NCBI GenBank assembly: GCA_021827445.1
Contig: JAKAVW010000038.1
Coordinates: forward strand, 1-14,645
Reading direction: 5' to 3'
Length of the DNA: 14,645 nucleotides
Origin: Pseudomonadota bacterium
GTDB taxonomy: Bacteria; Pseudomonadota; Gammaproteobacteria; Acidithiobacillales; Acidithiobacillaceae
Shown here: piece after piece, positions 1-7,421 of the stretch
Numbering within the stretch: position 1 is the stretch's first letter
Layout: each line of letters opens with the position of its first letter
Translations under genes and position numbers: made by a program
Notes under the pieces: generated by a model
Databases searched by the model: none
What the model saw: only the letters and a program-made list of their open reading frames with translations
What the model was told of the DNA's origin: nothing

Positions 1-1
1 A

Positions 2-286
2 TTATGCCCCACAACCGGAGAAGGGGGTGCAGCGAAGCTAGGCTATCTCATCAGCGTGCGCGATGTCGTCCTGCGCGTATCGCGCCTTGACGATATCGAC
101 GGTGACCTCACGATTACAGCGGAAAAGTTGGCCGGCCAGGGCAGTCTACTATACCGCTTCGCTGTTCTGAGCCAGGGCCGCGCGCTGCTGGATGGCCGTG
201 CGGCACTTCTTTTGGACGCCAATCCGGCCGCAGCGATGCATTCCCCTGTTTCTACTGCGGGGGTCCGGGAGGGGCCGCATGTCTAA
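2..286 (+). CDS. 3' end of a hotdog-fold 3-hydroxyacyl-ACP dehydratase (ApeP-like)
   Basis: This is the C-terminal part (about 94 codons) of a gene that starts outside the window; the frame is open from base 2. The visible protein has the GYLISVRDVVLRVSRLDD stretch followed by alternating beta-strand-like segments and GRALLDGRAALLL near the end. That pattern is typical of the small hotdog thioester dehydratases of aryl-polyene clusters (ApeP type), which remove water from 3-hydroxyacyl-ACP during polyene elongation. Its stop codon overlaps the start of the downstream ketoreductase by 8 nt, so the two are probably translationally coupled. The dehydratase-then-ketoreductase order matches the ApeP-ApeQ order of E. 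coli aryl-polyene loci. The catalytic N-terminal part is not visible, so the family call rests on the C-terminal half and on context. Confidence 0.6.
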   Translation, partial: LCPTTGEGGAAKLGYLISVRDVVLRVSRLDDIDGDLTITAEKLAGQGSLLYRFAVLSQGRALLDGRAALLLDANPAAAMHSPVSTAGVREGPHV

Positions 287-1001
287 GCGCGCCCTTATCA
301 CCGGAGGTAGCGGCGGCATTGGTGCCGCCATCTGCAAAAAACTCGCGGCAGATGGCCTCCAGGTCATTATCCATACCCATCGCAACCAGATGAAAGCCCA
401 GGCTCTGGCAGATTCCATCAGCGCCGCGGGTGGCGATGCGACCGTTTCGGCTTTCGATGTCACCGATGCGCAGGCTACCGCTCTGGCCTTGCAGGATTTG
501 CTCGAAGCCGGGCCCATCCAGATCCTGGTCAACAATGCCGGCATTCATGACGATGCGGTCTTCCCGGCCCTCAGTGCGCGGCAATGGCAGGACGTGATAG
601 ACGTATCACTGAATGGTTTCTTCCATGTAACGCAGGCCCTACTCATGCCCATGATCCGCACTCGCTGGGGACGCATCATCAATATCACCTCGGTGGCCGC
701 GTTAACGGGTAATCGCGGTCAGGTCAATTATTCGGCGGCCAAAGGTGCGCTGCATGCGGCCACCAAGTCCCTGGCGCTGGAGGTCGCCAGCCGCGGGATT
801 ACCGTCAACGCCGTGGCGCCTGGCATCATCGCGACGGAAATGAGCGCGGATGCCTTCGCTACCGACGCCATCGCGCAAATCGTGCCGATGAAGCGTGCCG
901 GACGGCCCGAGGAAGTGGCCGATCTGGTTGGATTTCTTGTTTCGGAACAAGCCGCCTACATCAGTGGCCAAATCATTTCCATCAATGGCGCCATGACATG
1001 A
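279..1001 (+). CDS. FabG-type 3-oxoacyl-ACP reductase (aryl-polyene ketoreductase)
   Basis: A 240-residue short-chain dehydrogenase/reductase that reduces 3-oxoacyl-ACP with NADPH. The nucleotide-binding TGGSGGIG motif is at residues 8-15, NNAG at 85-88, the catalytic serine at S138 (NITS), and the YxxxK pair at Y151/K155. PG and a threonine-containing loop follow near 190-200. The frame is open further upstream, but the ATG at 279 is preferred: it has GGAGG seven bases before it and gives a normal FabG length. The gene overlaps the preceding dehydratase by 8 nt and is followed 15 nt later by the antiporter gene, so all three probably share a transcript. In aryl-polyene clusters this enzyme (ApeQ-like) works on the growing polyene. 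A housekeeping fabG role is less likely, because no fabD or acpP is seen next to it. Confidence 0.88.
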   Translation: MSKRALITGGSGGIGAAICKKLAADGLQVIIHTHRNQMKAQALADSISAAGGDATVSAFDVTDAQATALALQDLLEAGPIQILVNNAGIHDDAVFPALSARQWQDVIDVSLNGFFHVTQALLMPMIRTRWGRIINITSVAALTGNRGQVNYSAAKGALHAATKSLALEVASRGITVNAVAPGIIATEMSADAFATDAIAQIVPMKRAGRPEEVADLVGFLVSEQAAYISGQIISINGAMT

Positions 1002-1016
1002 ACCTGGGAACCTTCC

Positions 1017-2336
1017 ATGAGTATTCTTAGTCATGTTTTCGATCTGCCTGCACAGAAGTCCGAGCTGCTGATCTTTTTCACATTACTGCAACTCAGCGTC
1101 ATTATACTGGCTGCGCGCATGGGTGGCGAGATCGCCTCCAGGATCGGTCAGGCAGCGGTGGTTGGCGAAATCATCGCCGGAATTGTGCTGGGTCCGTCAC
1201 TGCTCGGCCTACTGCTGCCGGACACCTTCCATTACATTTTTCATTCAATTCCCGCCGGGCCTCTAGATGCCCTTTCCCAACTGGGGCTTATTCTATTGAT
1301 GTTTCAGATTGGCCTGGAATTCGATTTTTCCCATCTGAAGGAAAAGGTGAACCGGAATGCGGTGTTATGGGTGGCAGCAGCAAGCATGCTGGTACCATTC
1401 GTCCTCGGTCTATGGTTCGCCCTGATCAGCGCGCCCAAACTCTCGCCACAAGCCAATCAGTGGACATCGGCGCTATTTATCGCTACCGCGTTTTCCATCA
1501 CAGCCGTACCTATCCTTGGCCGCATCATGATGGAATTCGGCATGACCAGATCCCGACTCGGAGTCATCGCCATCAGTGCTGCGGCGATTAATGACGTCGT
1601 CGGCTGGTTGCTGCTCGCGCTGGTGACGACTCTGGCGCTGTCCCATTTTGAGGCGATCGCCTTCGCCATCAAGGTTTTTTTAGTATTCGCTTTCATCATC
1701 ATCTGGATATTTGCCATCCGGCCGCTGATGAAATGGCTGATCCGGCGCTTCAGCGCGGGAGGCAGGCTGACTCCGCATTTATTGGGAATCATATTAATCA
1801 GCATATTCGTTTCCGGACTGGTCACCTCTTCATTGGGCATTTTTACGATCTTTGGCGGCTTCATCATGGGCGTCATCCTCCACGACGCAGATGAATTCGT
1901 CAAAGCGTGGAATGAGCGGGTTTCCCCCTTTGTGCTAGTCTTCTTCCTGCCAATTTTCTTCACTTATACGGGCCTGCGCACCAATATTGGCGGATTGGAT
2001 AGCGCGTCACTCTGGGGTTGGTGCGGACTGACCTTGCTCCTTGCGACCGTGGGCAAGTTCGGCGGTGCGTATGGGGCGGCGCGGATTGCCGGCTTGAACC
2101 ACCATCAGGCGAAAGTGATGGGCATCATGATGAATACCCGTGCGTTAATGGAGTTGATCGTCATCAATGTGGGTTATGATTTGGGTGCCATATCCCAACA
2201 GGTTTTCACCATGCTGGTGATCATGGCCATCTTCAGCACCATCATCACGACACCTTTTCTCCGTGTCTGGTTACCCCGGGCCGGGGTACAGCTTCCCGCC
2301 ACTGCTCCCATGGCCAGTGGTCGGAGAACTGTTTGA
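1017..2336 (+). CDS. CPA2-family monovalent cation/proton antiporter
   Basis: A 439-residue polytopic membrane protein made almost wholly of hydrophobic segments, about 12-13 in number, which fits the Na+/H+ exchanger fold. Family features include the early GEIIAGIVLGPSLLG segment (residues 50-64), the unwound-helix region TAFSITAVPIL (157-167) and the AAAINDVVGW segment with the ion-binding Asn192-Asp193 pair. An ND pair, rather than DD, is usually linked to electroneutral exchange in this superfamily. There is no C-terminal RCK/TrkA-N regulatory domain, unlike KefB/KefC. The start has GGGAA about 6 nt upstream. It lies 15 nt after the ketoreductase, so it is probably part of the pigment operon, which is an unusual partner. 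Its stop is 7 bp from the stop of the convergent glycosyltransferase. The transported ion cannot be read from the sequence. Confidence 0.85.
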   Translation: MSILSHVFDLPAQKSELLIFFTLLQLSVIILAARMGGEIASRIGQAAVVGEIIAGIVLGPSLLGLLLPDTFHYIFHSIPAGPLDALSQLGLILLMFQIGLEFDFSHLKEKVNRNAVLWVAAASMLVPFVLGLWFALISAPKLSPQANQWTSALFIATAFSITAVPILGRIMMEFGMTRSRLGVIAISAAAINDVVGWLLLALVTTLALSHFEAIAFAIKVFLVFAFIIIWIFAIRPLMKWLIRRFSAGGRLTPHLLGIILISIFVSGLVTSSLGIFTIFGGFIMGVILHDADEFVKAWNERVSPFVLVFFLPIFFTYTGLRTNIGGLDSASLWGWCGLTLLLATVGKFGGAYGAARIAGLNHHQAKVMGIMMNTRALMELIVINVGYDLGAISQQVFTMLVIMAIFSTIITTPFLRVWLPRAGVQLPATAPMASGRRTV

Positions 2337-2343
2337 CCTGGAG

Positions 2344-3105
2344 TTACCGCCCTGACCAGTAACGCCACAACAATACGGGGAAACGAACCAGAAAACCGAA
2401 GAACAGCCGCGCATGCATCCAGGTAAGCAGCAGGTTGTCCCGCAGATAGCGAAAATGAGAGACTCCGCCCTCATCGGCGCGGAAGTAGCGGACCGTTGCT
2501 GGCATATTGATGATTCTGACACCGCGCCAGGACATGCGCACTGCCGCCTCAGGATCGAAATCGAAGCGCCGCATCCAGCGTTGTGAGTGCATCAGTTGCC
2601 GCAATGGCGCAATGGGATAGACGCGAAAACCAAACAGGGAATCGCCAATGCCTCCCCCCAGCGTCTCCAGGTTGGCCCACCAGTTGGATACCTTGCGGCC
2701 TTTTACTCGCAAGGCTGGAGCGCTGGCATCGAAGACCGGGACCCCGAGGATCATGGCATCCGGATTTTGCAGGGATGCCGCCATAAACGCGGGAATGGCC
2801 TCCATGGGATGCTGTCCGTCGGAATCCATCGTCAGCACATGGGTGTACCCTTGCGAGGCGGCCTGATCCAGCCCGAAAAGCACGGCCGCTCCTTTACCCT
2901 GATTATTGGTGCGTTGAAGAACGCGTAACCCGCTATCTTTGGCAACCAGGGCCTCCAGCCCTGCAGCCGTTCCGTCGGTGCTGCCATCCACCACTACCCA
3001 TACGGGATTCCATTGCCGCCGTGCCAATGCCACGGTTTCATATACTCTTGGACCGGGATTGTAGCTAGGGATCAGCAACAGATGGGTAGTCGACGCCTCG
3101 CTCAT
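2344..3105 (-). CDS. Family 2 glycosyltransferase (DPM1/GT-A type)
   Basis: A 253-residue GT-A fold glycosyltransferase. The N-terminal LLLIPSYNPG (residues 9-18), VVVDGSTDGT (37-46) and TMDSDGQHP (92-100, with the D94-S-D96 metal-binding motif) place it with GT2 enzymes of the polyprenol-phosphate mannosyltransferase-like group. The C terminus has a basic, aromatic, hydrophobic stretch (about residues 220-250) suited to membrane association. The start ATG overlaps the acyltransferase stop in an ATGA, so it is translated as the last gene of a minus-strand operon. In aryl-polyene clusters a glycosyltransferase and an acyltransferase are expected to attach the polyene to a sugar or lipid head group. 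That role is inferred from context; the donor and acceptor are unknown. Confidence 0.82.
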   Translation of the reverse strand: MSEASTTHLLLIPSYNPGPRVYETVALARRQWNPVWVVVDGSTDGTAAGLEALVAKDSGLRVLQRTNNQGKGAAVLFGLDQAASQGYTHVLTMDSDGQHPMEAIPAFMAASLQNPDAMILGVPVFDASAPALRVKGRKVSNWWANLETLGGGIGDSLFGFRVYPIAPLRQLMHSQRWMRRFDFDPEAAVRMSWRGVRIINMPATVRYFRADEGGVSHFRYLRDNLLLTWMHARLFFGFLVRFPVLLWRYWSGR

Positions 3106-3902
3106 GGCACATGAGCGCCCGTTGAAGAGAGCGGCGGCAACTGAGCTTCTGCCAGCGCCGACTGGAAGTACCGTTCCAGCTCCGCGGTGAAGCCGCGCAC
3201 GTCGGTCGGCGGGTCGAAGCGCTGGCCGAGATGGATTCGATAATGAACGGGCATGGATGGCTTGCGGAAAAAAGGCCAGCCCTTGGTCAGGAATGATGAG
3301 TTGGTTTCGATAAAAACGGTTTGGATGGGCACCCTGGCCTCCTTGGCAATCAGGGCGATGCTACCGCGTACGATCCCGATGGGGAGACGGTTGCTCCGGG
3401 TACCTTCCGGGAAGAGCAGCAAATGACTGCCGCTGCGCAGGTCTTCCACCGCAAGGTAGATCATGCCGCGTAACGAATCATTGCGGATATAACCAGCCAA
3501 ACGGGCGCCCGCGCCAAAAAATACGTTATCCACCAGCTCTGCCTTCATGATGCACGCCAGATTGGGCAGGCGGGAAATCACCATCAGCGCATCCAGCAGC
3601 GAAGGGTGATTGGGCGCGATGATCATGGGCGATTCGCCCTGGAGAGCATCCAGCGCCTTCAGGTCAAACCGGCAGGCCCCCATAATGGATAAGGCCCGCA
3701 GGTACATTCTGAAGCCCATGGTAATAACCAGTCGTCCCGTCTGTTTTTTCCATTTCCTGGGCAGTACGAGGCTCAATGGCAAGGCCAGCACGGACCACAG
3801 GAGGCTGACGCTCGCCAACAGTCCCAGTCCGCAATAGAAGGCGAGATATTCATGCAGCGTACGCAATATACCTGGAATGCCCGATCCCTGGGCTTGTCTC
3901 AT
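3102..3902 (-). CDS. 1-acyl-glycerol-3-phosphate-type acyltransferase (PlsC domain)
   Basis: A 266-residue membrane-associated acyltransferase of the LPLAT/PlsC superfamily. Motif I is NHPSLLDA with the catalytic H99 and D104 (HX4D), and motif III is FPEGTRS at 164-170. A hydrophobic segment at about 22-48 is likely a membrane anchor. A basic patch (RKWKKQ, 49-54) follows it. The start ATG overlaps the stop of the chorismatase gene (ATGA), and its own stop overlaps the glycosyltransferase start in the same way. Acyltransferases of this type are regular members of aryl-polyene and xanthomonadin clusters, where they are thought to join the polyene acyl chain to a membrane-bound acceptor. A general phospholipid role is less likely given the operon. 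Confidence 0.86.
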   Translation of the reverse strand: MRQAQGSGIPGILRTLHEYLAFYCGLGLLASVSLLWSVLALPLSLVLPRKWKKQTGRLVITMGFRMYLRALSIMGACRFDLKALDALQGESPMIIAPNHPSLLDALMVISRLPNLACIMKAELVDNVFFGAGARLAGYIRNDSLRGMIYLAVEDLRSGSHLLLFPEGTRSNRLPIGIVRGSIALIAKEARVPIQTVFIETNSSFLTKGWPFFRKPSMPVHYRIHLGQRFDPPTDVRGFTAELERYFQSALAEAQLPPLSSTGAHVP

Positions 3903-4972
3903 GCCATACCGCCATGGAGTACGCCCGCGGTTGCCTCAATTTCTACCAGAAGATCTGCTCGGCAGATATCAGCCTCAAGATAAAATACCGGAGCCTTTGG
4001 CGTAACAAGATGATCCAGTTCTGCCCGAACGATCGGCAGATCCGTGAACTGCCGCAAATAAACCTTGTAGGAAAGGTCGTTGAGGTCATATGGGGATCCG
4101 GCCGCGATGCGATTCGTCTCCGCGACGACGGCGGCGATATTCGCCATGCTTTCGCGTGTTTGCGCTGCTACATTCCCGCCATGCCGGGTTTGATGCCCTA
4201 TGATGCTGGCCGTTCCGGAAATGAAGAGAATTTTTTGTTGCCCTAGATCAACCCACCCGGCACGAGAAAAGGTCGGGCTGCTTGGCCCGTATTCTTGCGG
4301 GTAATGGTAGGCGCTGATCTGCCTGGGATTTTCAACGGCCACCGAGTTACGCCGTGCCGCAAGAAAGTACACGACCAGCGGTCCATCGACGGAGCCCAAT
4401 GCACTGGCTGCGGGGATGTTTTGCCTCGACGGGAGGCGACTGTGGGCAAGGAACGCATCCTGGCGACCTATGTTAAATTGGCGATAGTGTTCAAGACCAT
4501 AGCTAACCCCGTTGATGTCCGGCACAAAATTCCAAATGCGCAGCAGGCCCGGGTACCTGTGGCGATCCAGCAGGCCGAATATCTGCTGATACGCGAGTTC
4601 GGCGGCGTTCTGTATAGGGGGGTGAATCAGGCCATGATTGCCGTCTGGAAGGTCGGCTACGGCCAGGGTGATGCTGCCAAACAAAAAGTCGCGGCTGCAA
4701 CGGTAGGTAATATCACCAAACGTCCCGGCACCCACCGGTTGCGTGGTCTTCCATATTTCACATAGATCATCTCCCCGGCCGGATAACGGTATCTGTAATA
4801 CTCCCTCGGGCTTGGCACCATCCCCTTCTCCAACAAACCCGGTTTGGAAGGTGACAATTCCCAGCAAACCTTCCTGCCTGGATAGTGACGGCAACGCGTC
4901 ATTGGCAGGATAGGCATAAGAAAAATAAAGTTCTCCCGCATCAGTAAGCAAGGCATTCGCTCTTGGCGTCAT
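3899..4972 (-). CDS. Chorismatase, FkbO/Hyg5/XanB2 family (hydroxybenzoate synthase)
   Basis: A 357-residue protein of the family often annotated as pteridine-dependent deoxygenase-like. Members hydrolyse chorismate to 3-hydroxybenzoate, 4-hydroxybenzoate or a dihydroxy-cyclohexadiene acid, using a trimeric RidA/YjgF-like fold. Hallmarks are RIWNFVPDIN (145-154), EHYRQFNIGR (161-170), ASALGS (189-194), AYHYPQEYGPSSPTFSRA (221-238), ISGTASIIGH (251-260) and a C-terminal LEADICRADLLVEIEA (332-347) carrying acidic catalytic-site candidates. Cys337 in that last motif matches, from memory of the family, the cysteine of the 3-hydroxybenzoate-forming type (Hyg5, XanB2). It starts 2 nt after the halogenase stop and overlaps the acyltransferase, so it is in the core of the operon. 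It would make the aryl starter of the pigment. Confidence 0.85.
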   Translation of the reverse strand: MTPRANALLTDAGELYFSYAYPANDALPSLSRQEGLLGIVTFQTGFVGEGDGAKPEGVLQIPLSGRGDDLCEIWKTTQPVGAGTFGDITYRCSRDFLFGSITLAVADLPDGNHGLIHPPIQNAAELAYQQIFGLLDRHRYPGLLRIWNFVPDINGVSYGLEHYRQFNIGRQDAFLAHSRLPSRQNIPAASALGSVDGPLVVYFLAARRNSVAVENPRQISAYHYPQEYGPSSPTFSRAGWVDLGQQKILFISGTASIIGHQTRHGGNVAAQTRESMANIAAVVAETNRIAAGSPYDLNDLSYKVYLRQFTDLPIVRAELDHLVTPKAPVFYLEADICRADLLVEIEATAGVLHGGMA

Positions 4973-4974
4973 CG

Positions 4975-6294
4975 CTATACTCGTATATCTTCTTTACGCC
5001 GCCTCCAGGCTGCCCATGAACGACGTGCATGACGCAGGGAAGACAAGTAATAAATACCCTTAAAGACGGCAAGAGAGGGCCAAATCGGCGTATTCCTGAA
5101 AATATCTCCGGCAAGTACCGAGAGTACCGCCTCTCTGGCCCTCAGCACGTTACTCGAGCGCATAAACATGTCGCGCATGGCGGGTTGGCTGATGTGATAA
5201 ATATACCAGGAAAAGACCTTGCCGCCGTGGCGTACCCGGCGATCGAAATCCCGGAGCGCCCCGGCGGCGCGCTGCGGCTCACGCAGGCACGTGTCGATGG
5301 TCTTGGCGCCGATGAATGCACTTTGCATCGCCAGCATGACCCCCGAAGAAAAAACCGGGTCGATGAAAGCGAATGCGTCACCCAGCAGCAGATAGTTGGG
5401 TCCATGGGTTTGATCGCAGGCGTAGGAGTAGTTGCCGGTGGCCTCGACATCGGTAGTGCGCTGGGCATTCACCAGCCGTGCTGCGAGGGCAGGGCACATT
5501 TCAATGGTTTCCTGAAAAAACTCGTTTACGGGTTTGCTTCTGGATTTAAGGTAGTATGGCCACACCACGGCCCCTACACTGGTCGTCCCGTCCGCAAGGG
5601 GAATAAACCAGAACCACCCGTGCTCAAACCAGAATAACGAAATATTCCCTTCTTCCCTGCCGTCAAGGCGCTGGGCACCGCGAAAATGCGCATAGAGGGC
5701 GGAGCCATTATGCTTGGGGTTGCGGCGCTTATATTTGAAACGATTGCCCAGAAACGTATCGCGGCCGGACGCATCCGCCAGGAAGCGTGCCTGCCAGGTT
5801 TCCTGGCGGCCATCTTCGTGCTGCGCAAGGACGAGCGCCCCGGCGTTATCCGGCAAGAACTCGACGGCGTTGACACGGCAGCCTTCCATCACCCTGGCGC
5901 CCTTTGCCTCGGCGTTGCGAATGAGGATCTCGTCGAATTCTGAGCGCCGCACCTGATAGGCCATCGGCATGGATTTGTCCCATGCATCGGCAAAAGAAAA
6001 GGTCTGCATCTTCTCTGCATGGTAAGGTGAATTGAACTCTGCCCCCCATTTTTCCATCCCGATGCGCCGGATTTCCTCCGCAACACCCAATTCCTGCAAT
6101 AAGGGTAAATTGGCCGGAAGTAGCGATTCGCCGATATGAAAGCGGGGATGGTGCGCCTTTTCCAGAACAGTCACCTGGTAGCCCCGCCCTGCCAATAGCG
6201 CACTGATCGTGGAGCCCGCCGGCCCCCCGCCAATCACCAGAACGTCACAGATTTGCGTTGCCGGAGCCGAAGTGGTTATTTCATCTTTTCCCAT
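4975..6294 (-). CDS. Flavin-dependent halogenase (tryptophan-halogenase-like)
   Basis: A 439-residue FAD-dependent monooxygenase-fold enzyme. Counting from the ATG at 6309, the Rossmann motif VIGGGPAG is at 25-32, GESLLP at 60-65, and the halogenase signature WFWFIP (WxWxIP) at 232-237. The second FAD motif GDAFAFIDPVFSSGV is at 310-324. GMEKWGAEF (84-92) contains K87, which lies where halogenases keep the lysine that binds the hypohalous species. The enzyme would use reduced FAD, oxygen and halide to halogenate an aromatic ring; xanthomonadins are brominated aryl polyenes. Two in-frame ATGs exist: 6309 has no clear Shine-Dalgarno, while 6294 has GGAG nine bases upstream and is preferred. It lies 80-95 bp after the deacetylase and 2 bp before the chorismatase. 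A non-halogenating FAD oxidoreductase remains possible. Confidence 0.85.
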   Translation of the reverse strand: MGKDEITTSAPATQICDVLVIGGGPAGSTISALLAGRGYQVTVLEKAHHPRFHIGESLLPANLPLLQELGVAEEIRRIGMEKWGAEFNSPYHAEKMQTFSFADAWDKSMPMAYQVRRSEFDEILIRNAEAKGARVMEGCRVNAVEFLPDNAGALVLAQHEDGRQETWQARFLADASGRDTFLGNRFKYKRRNPKHNGSALYAHFRGAQRLDGREEGNISLFWFEHGWFWFIPLADGTTSVGAVVWPYYLKSRSKPVNEFFQETIEMCPALAARLVNAQRTTDVEATGNYSYACDQTHGPNYLLLGDAFAFIDPVFSSGVMLAMQSAFIGAKTIDTCLREPQRAAGALRDFDRRVRHGGKVFSWYIYHISQPAMRDMFMRSSNVLRAREAVLSVLAGDIFRNTPIWPSLAVFKGIYYLSSLRHARRSWAAWRRRKEDIRV

Positions 6295-6388
6295 TATGAT
6301 CTGCTCCATTTTAATTTTTTCACGAAAACATTTGCGCCAATAGCGTGCGCGTCGATAATCCTATCCGCAAGCAAGGACAGGATTTTTA

Positions 6389-7126
6389 TCATTGCGCATT
6401 ACTGAGCGCCATTGGCAAGGACACACAGCGCAGTCCGTGGCTCGCGCACCGTTCCAATAGCCCGGGCAACACCTCAAGTACAATCGGCTGGCCATTACGT
6501 GTACGTGCCGATCCTCCGTCGTGCATCAACAAAATGTCACCGGCAGCCAGATTGTGGACGAGGCGACGGAGCACCACATCGGGATTACGACAAACAGCGT
6601 CATAGCCGCGCCGGGTCCAGGCCACATGCTGCATATGGGTCTGGCGCAAGACACCACCCAACCATGGACTGCGAAAGCCAAATGGGGCACGAAAAAACCT
6701 GGAGCTGATGCCGTTATTCGCGGAATGGATGGCCTGTTGCGTGGCAACGACTTCCATTTTTAGTTTCCTTATACCACTAAATGCAAATAGATTTCGGTGA
6801 TAATAGCTGTGATTTTCTATGCTATGTCCGCGACGCACGATTTCCGCAACCAAATCTGGCTGTGCGGCCACTTTCTCGCCAATACAAAAGAAGCTGGCTT
6901 TCGCGCCATAGAGATCCAGTTGATCCAGCACCAGGGGGGTGACGTGGGCATCCGGCCCGTCGTCGAAAGTTAATGCTATCTCACCGCGACCTATGGCCGC
7001 TTTTGGCAGGCGTACCAGGTTGGTGCTGATTATTTTGCAGCGTGGACACATGACCAGAGATCCCAACACGGCATTTCCCAAGGCTCCTGCACCCGCCAGG
7101 ACCCATAAAGCCGACATCAGCAGCAT
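6389..7126 (-). CDS. Polysaccharide deacetylase (NodB domain, carbohydrate esterase 4 type)
   Basis: A 245-residue protein with an N-terminal hydrophobic signal or anchor (MLLMSALWVLAGAGALGNAV) and a complete NodB domain. Motif 1 is TFDDGPDAH (53-61, D55/D56), motif 2 has NHSYYH (H106 and H110 as zinc ligands), motif 3 is RAPFG (146-150), and motif 5 is LLMHDG (H202). All catalytic positions look intact, so it should be a metal-dependent N- or O-deacetylase in the periplasm or membrane. The open frame continues about 88 codons upstream, but that stretch has no family similarity; the ATG at 7126 directly before the hydrophobic leader is preferred. It is the first gene of the minus-strand pigment operon. 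The substrate is unknown, perhaps a sugar carrier of the pigment or an unrelated envelope glycan. Confidence 0.82.
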   Translation of the reverse strand: MLLMSALWVLAGAGALGNAVLGSLVMCPRCKIISTNLVRLPKAAIGRGEIALTFDDGPDAHVTPLVLDQLDLYGAKASFFCIGEKVAAQPDLVAEIVRRGHSIENHSYYHRNLFAFSGIRKLKMEVVATQQAIHSANNGISSRFFRAPFGFRSPWLGGVLRQTHMQHVAWTRRGYDAVCRNPDVVLRRLVHNLAAGDILLMHDGGSARTRNGQPIVLEVLPGLLERCASHGLRCVSLPMALSNAQ

Positions 7127-7176
7127 ATTTCCAGAACTTTCCGGTTCCAAGCCATCTGGGGCAGACCATACTCCAT
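7117..7176 (-). CDS. Putative 19-codon leader ORF overlapping the deacetylase start
   Basis: An open frame starting at an ATG (MEYGLPQMAWNRKVLEICC) has a perfect GGAGG eight bases upstream (plus-strand bases 7185-7189). This is stronger than any Shine-Dalgarno seen before the deacetylase. Its TGA stop falls 10 nt inside the deacetylase gene, in another frame, so ribosomes finishing the leader would sit on the deacetylase start. That layout suits translational coupling. No homologue is recognised, and a chance ORF cannot be excluded. Confidence 0.3.
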   Translation of the reverse strand: MEYGLPQMAWNRKVLEICC

Positions 7177-7421
7177 GGAAACAACCTCCAAAGTATATCG
7201 TTTTGCTGCTGTTGGCGTGTTCGTTAAGGTGCCCAATCGGTCCGCTGCCGCTTGATGTGAAGTGTGGCATGATAGATGCTTCCCAGCAAGTCGGAACGAA
7301 TATACGGCCACCGGACCACTGGTGGCATAGGGAGGGGCGCAAGTTCTGAGGGCGCATCGTCTTTTGTGTATTTGTTATAGAATGCCGCACATAAACCCAT
7401 CACCTTAGGGAACCTCCCCCC
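7177..7421. other. Intergenic region between the pigment operon and the restriction-modification island
   Basis: This 245-bp gap separates the divergent leader/deacetylase unit and hsdM. It should hold the promoters of both. A TATACT-like -10 candidate for the minus strand lies at 7192-7197, but no good -35 is seen at the right distance and it would place the transcript start on the Shine-Dalgarno. For the plus strand, a TAGAAT hexamer at 7378-7383 is a possible -10, again without a clear -35. No tRNA gene, attachment repeat or transposase remnant is visible at this left edge of the island. Confidence 0.35.

Noticed and set aside
2343..2363. Inverted repeat GTTAC...GTAAC at the convergent antiporter/glycosyltransferase stops, considered as a terminator
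   Set aside because: The stem has only five pairs with an 11-nt loop and no T-run, so it is not convincing.
7127..7390. N-terminal extension of the deacetylase frame up to 7390
   Set aside because: The added 88 residues show no family similarity, and the hydrophobic leader begins exactly at the ATG at 7126.
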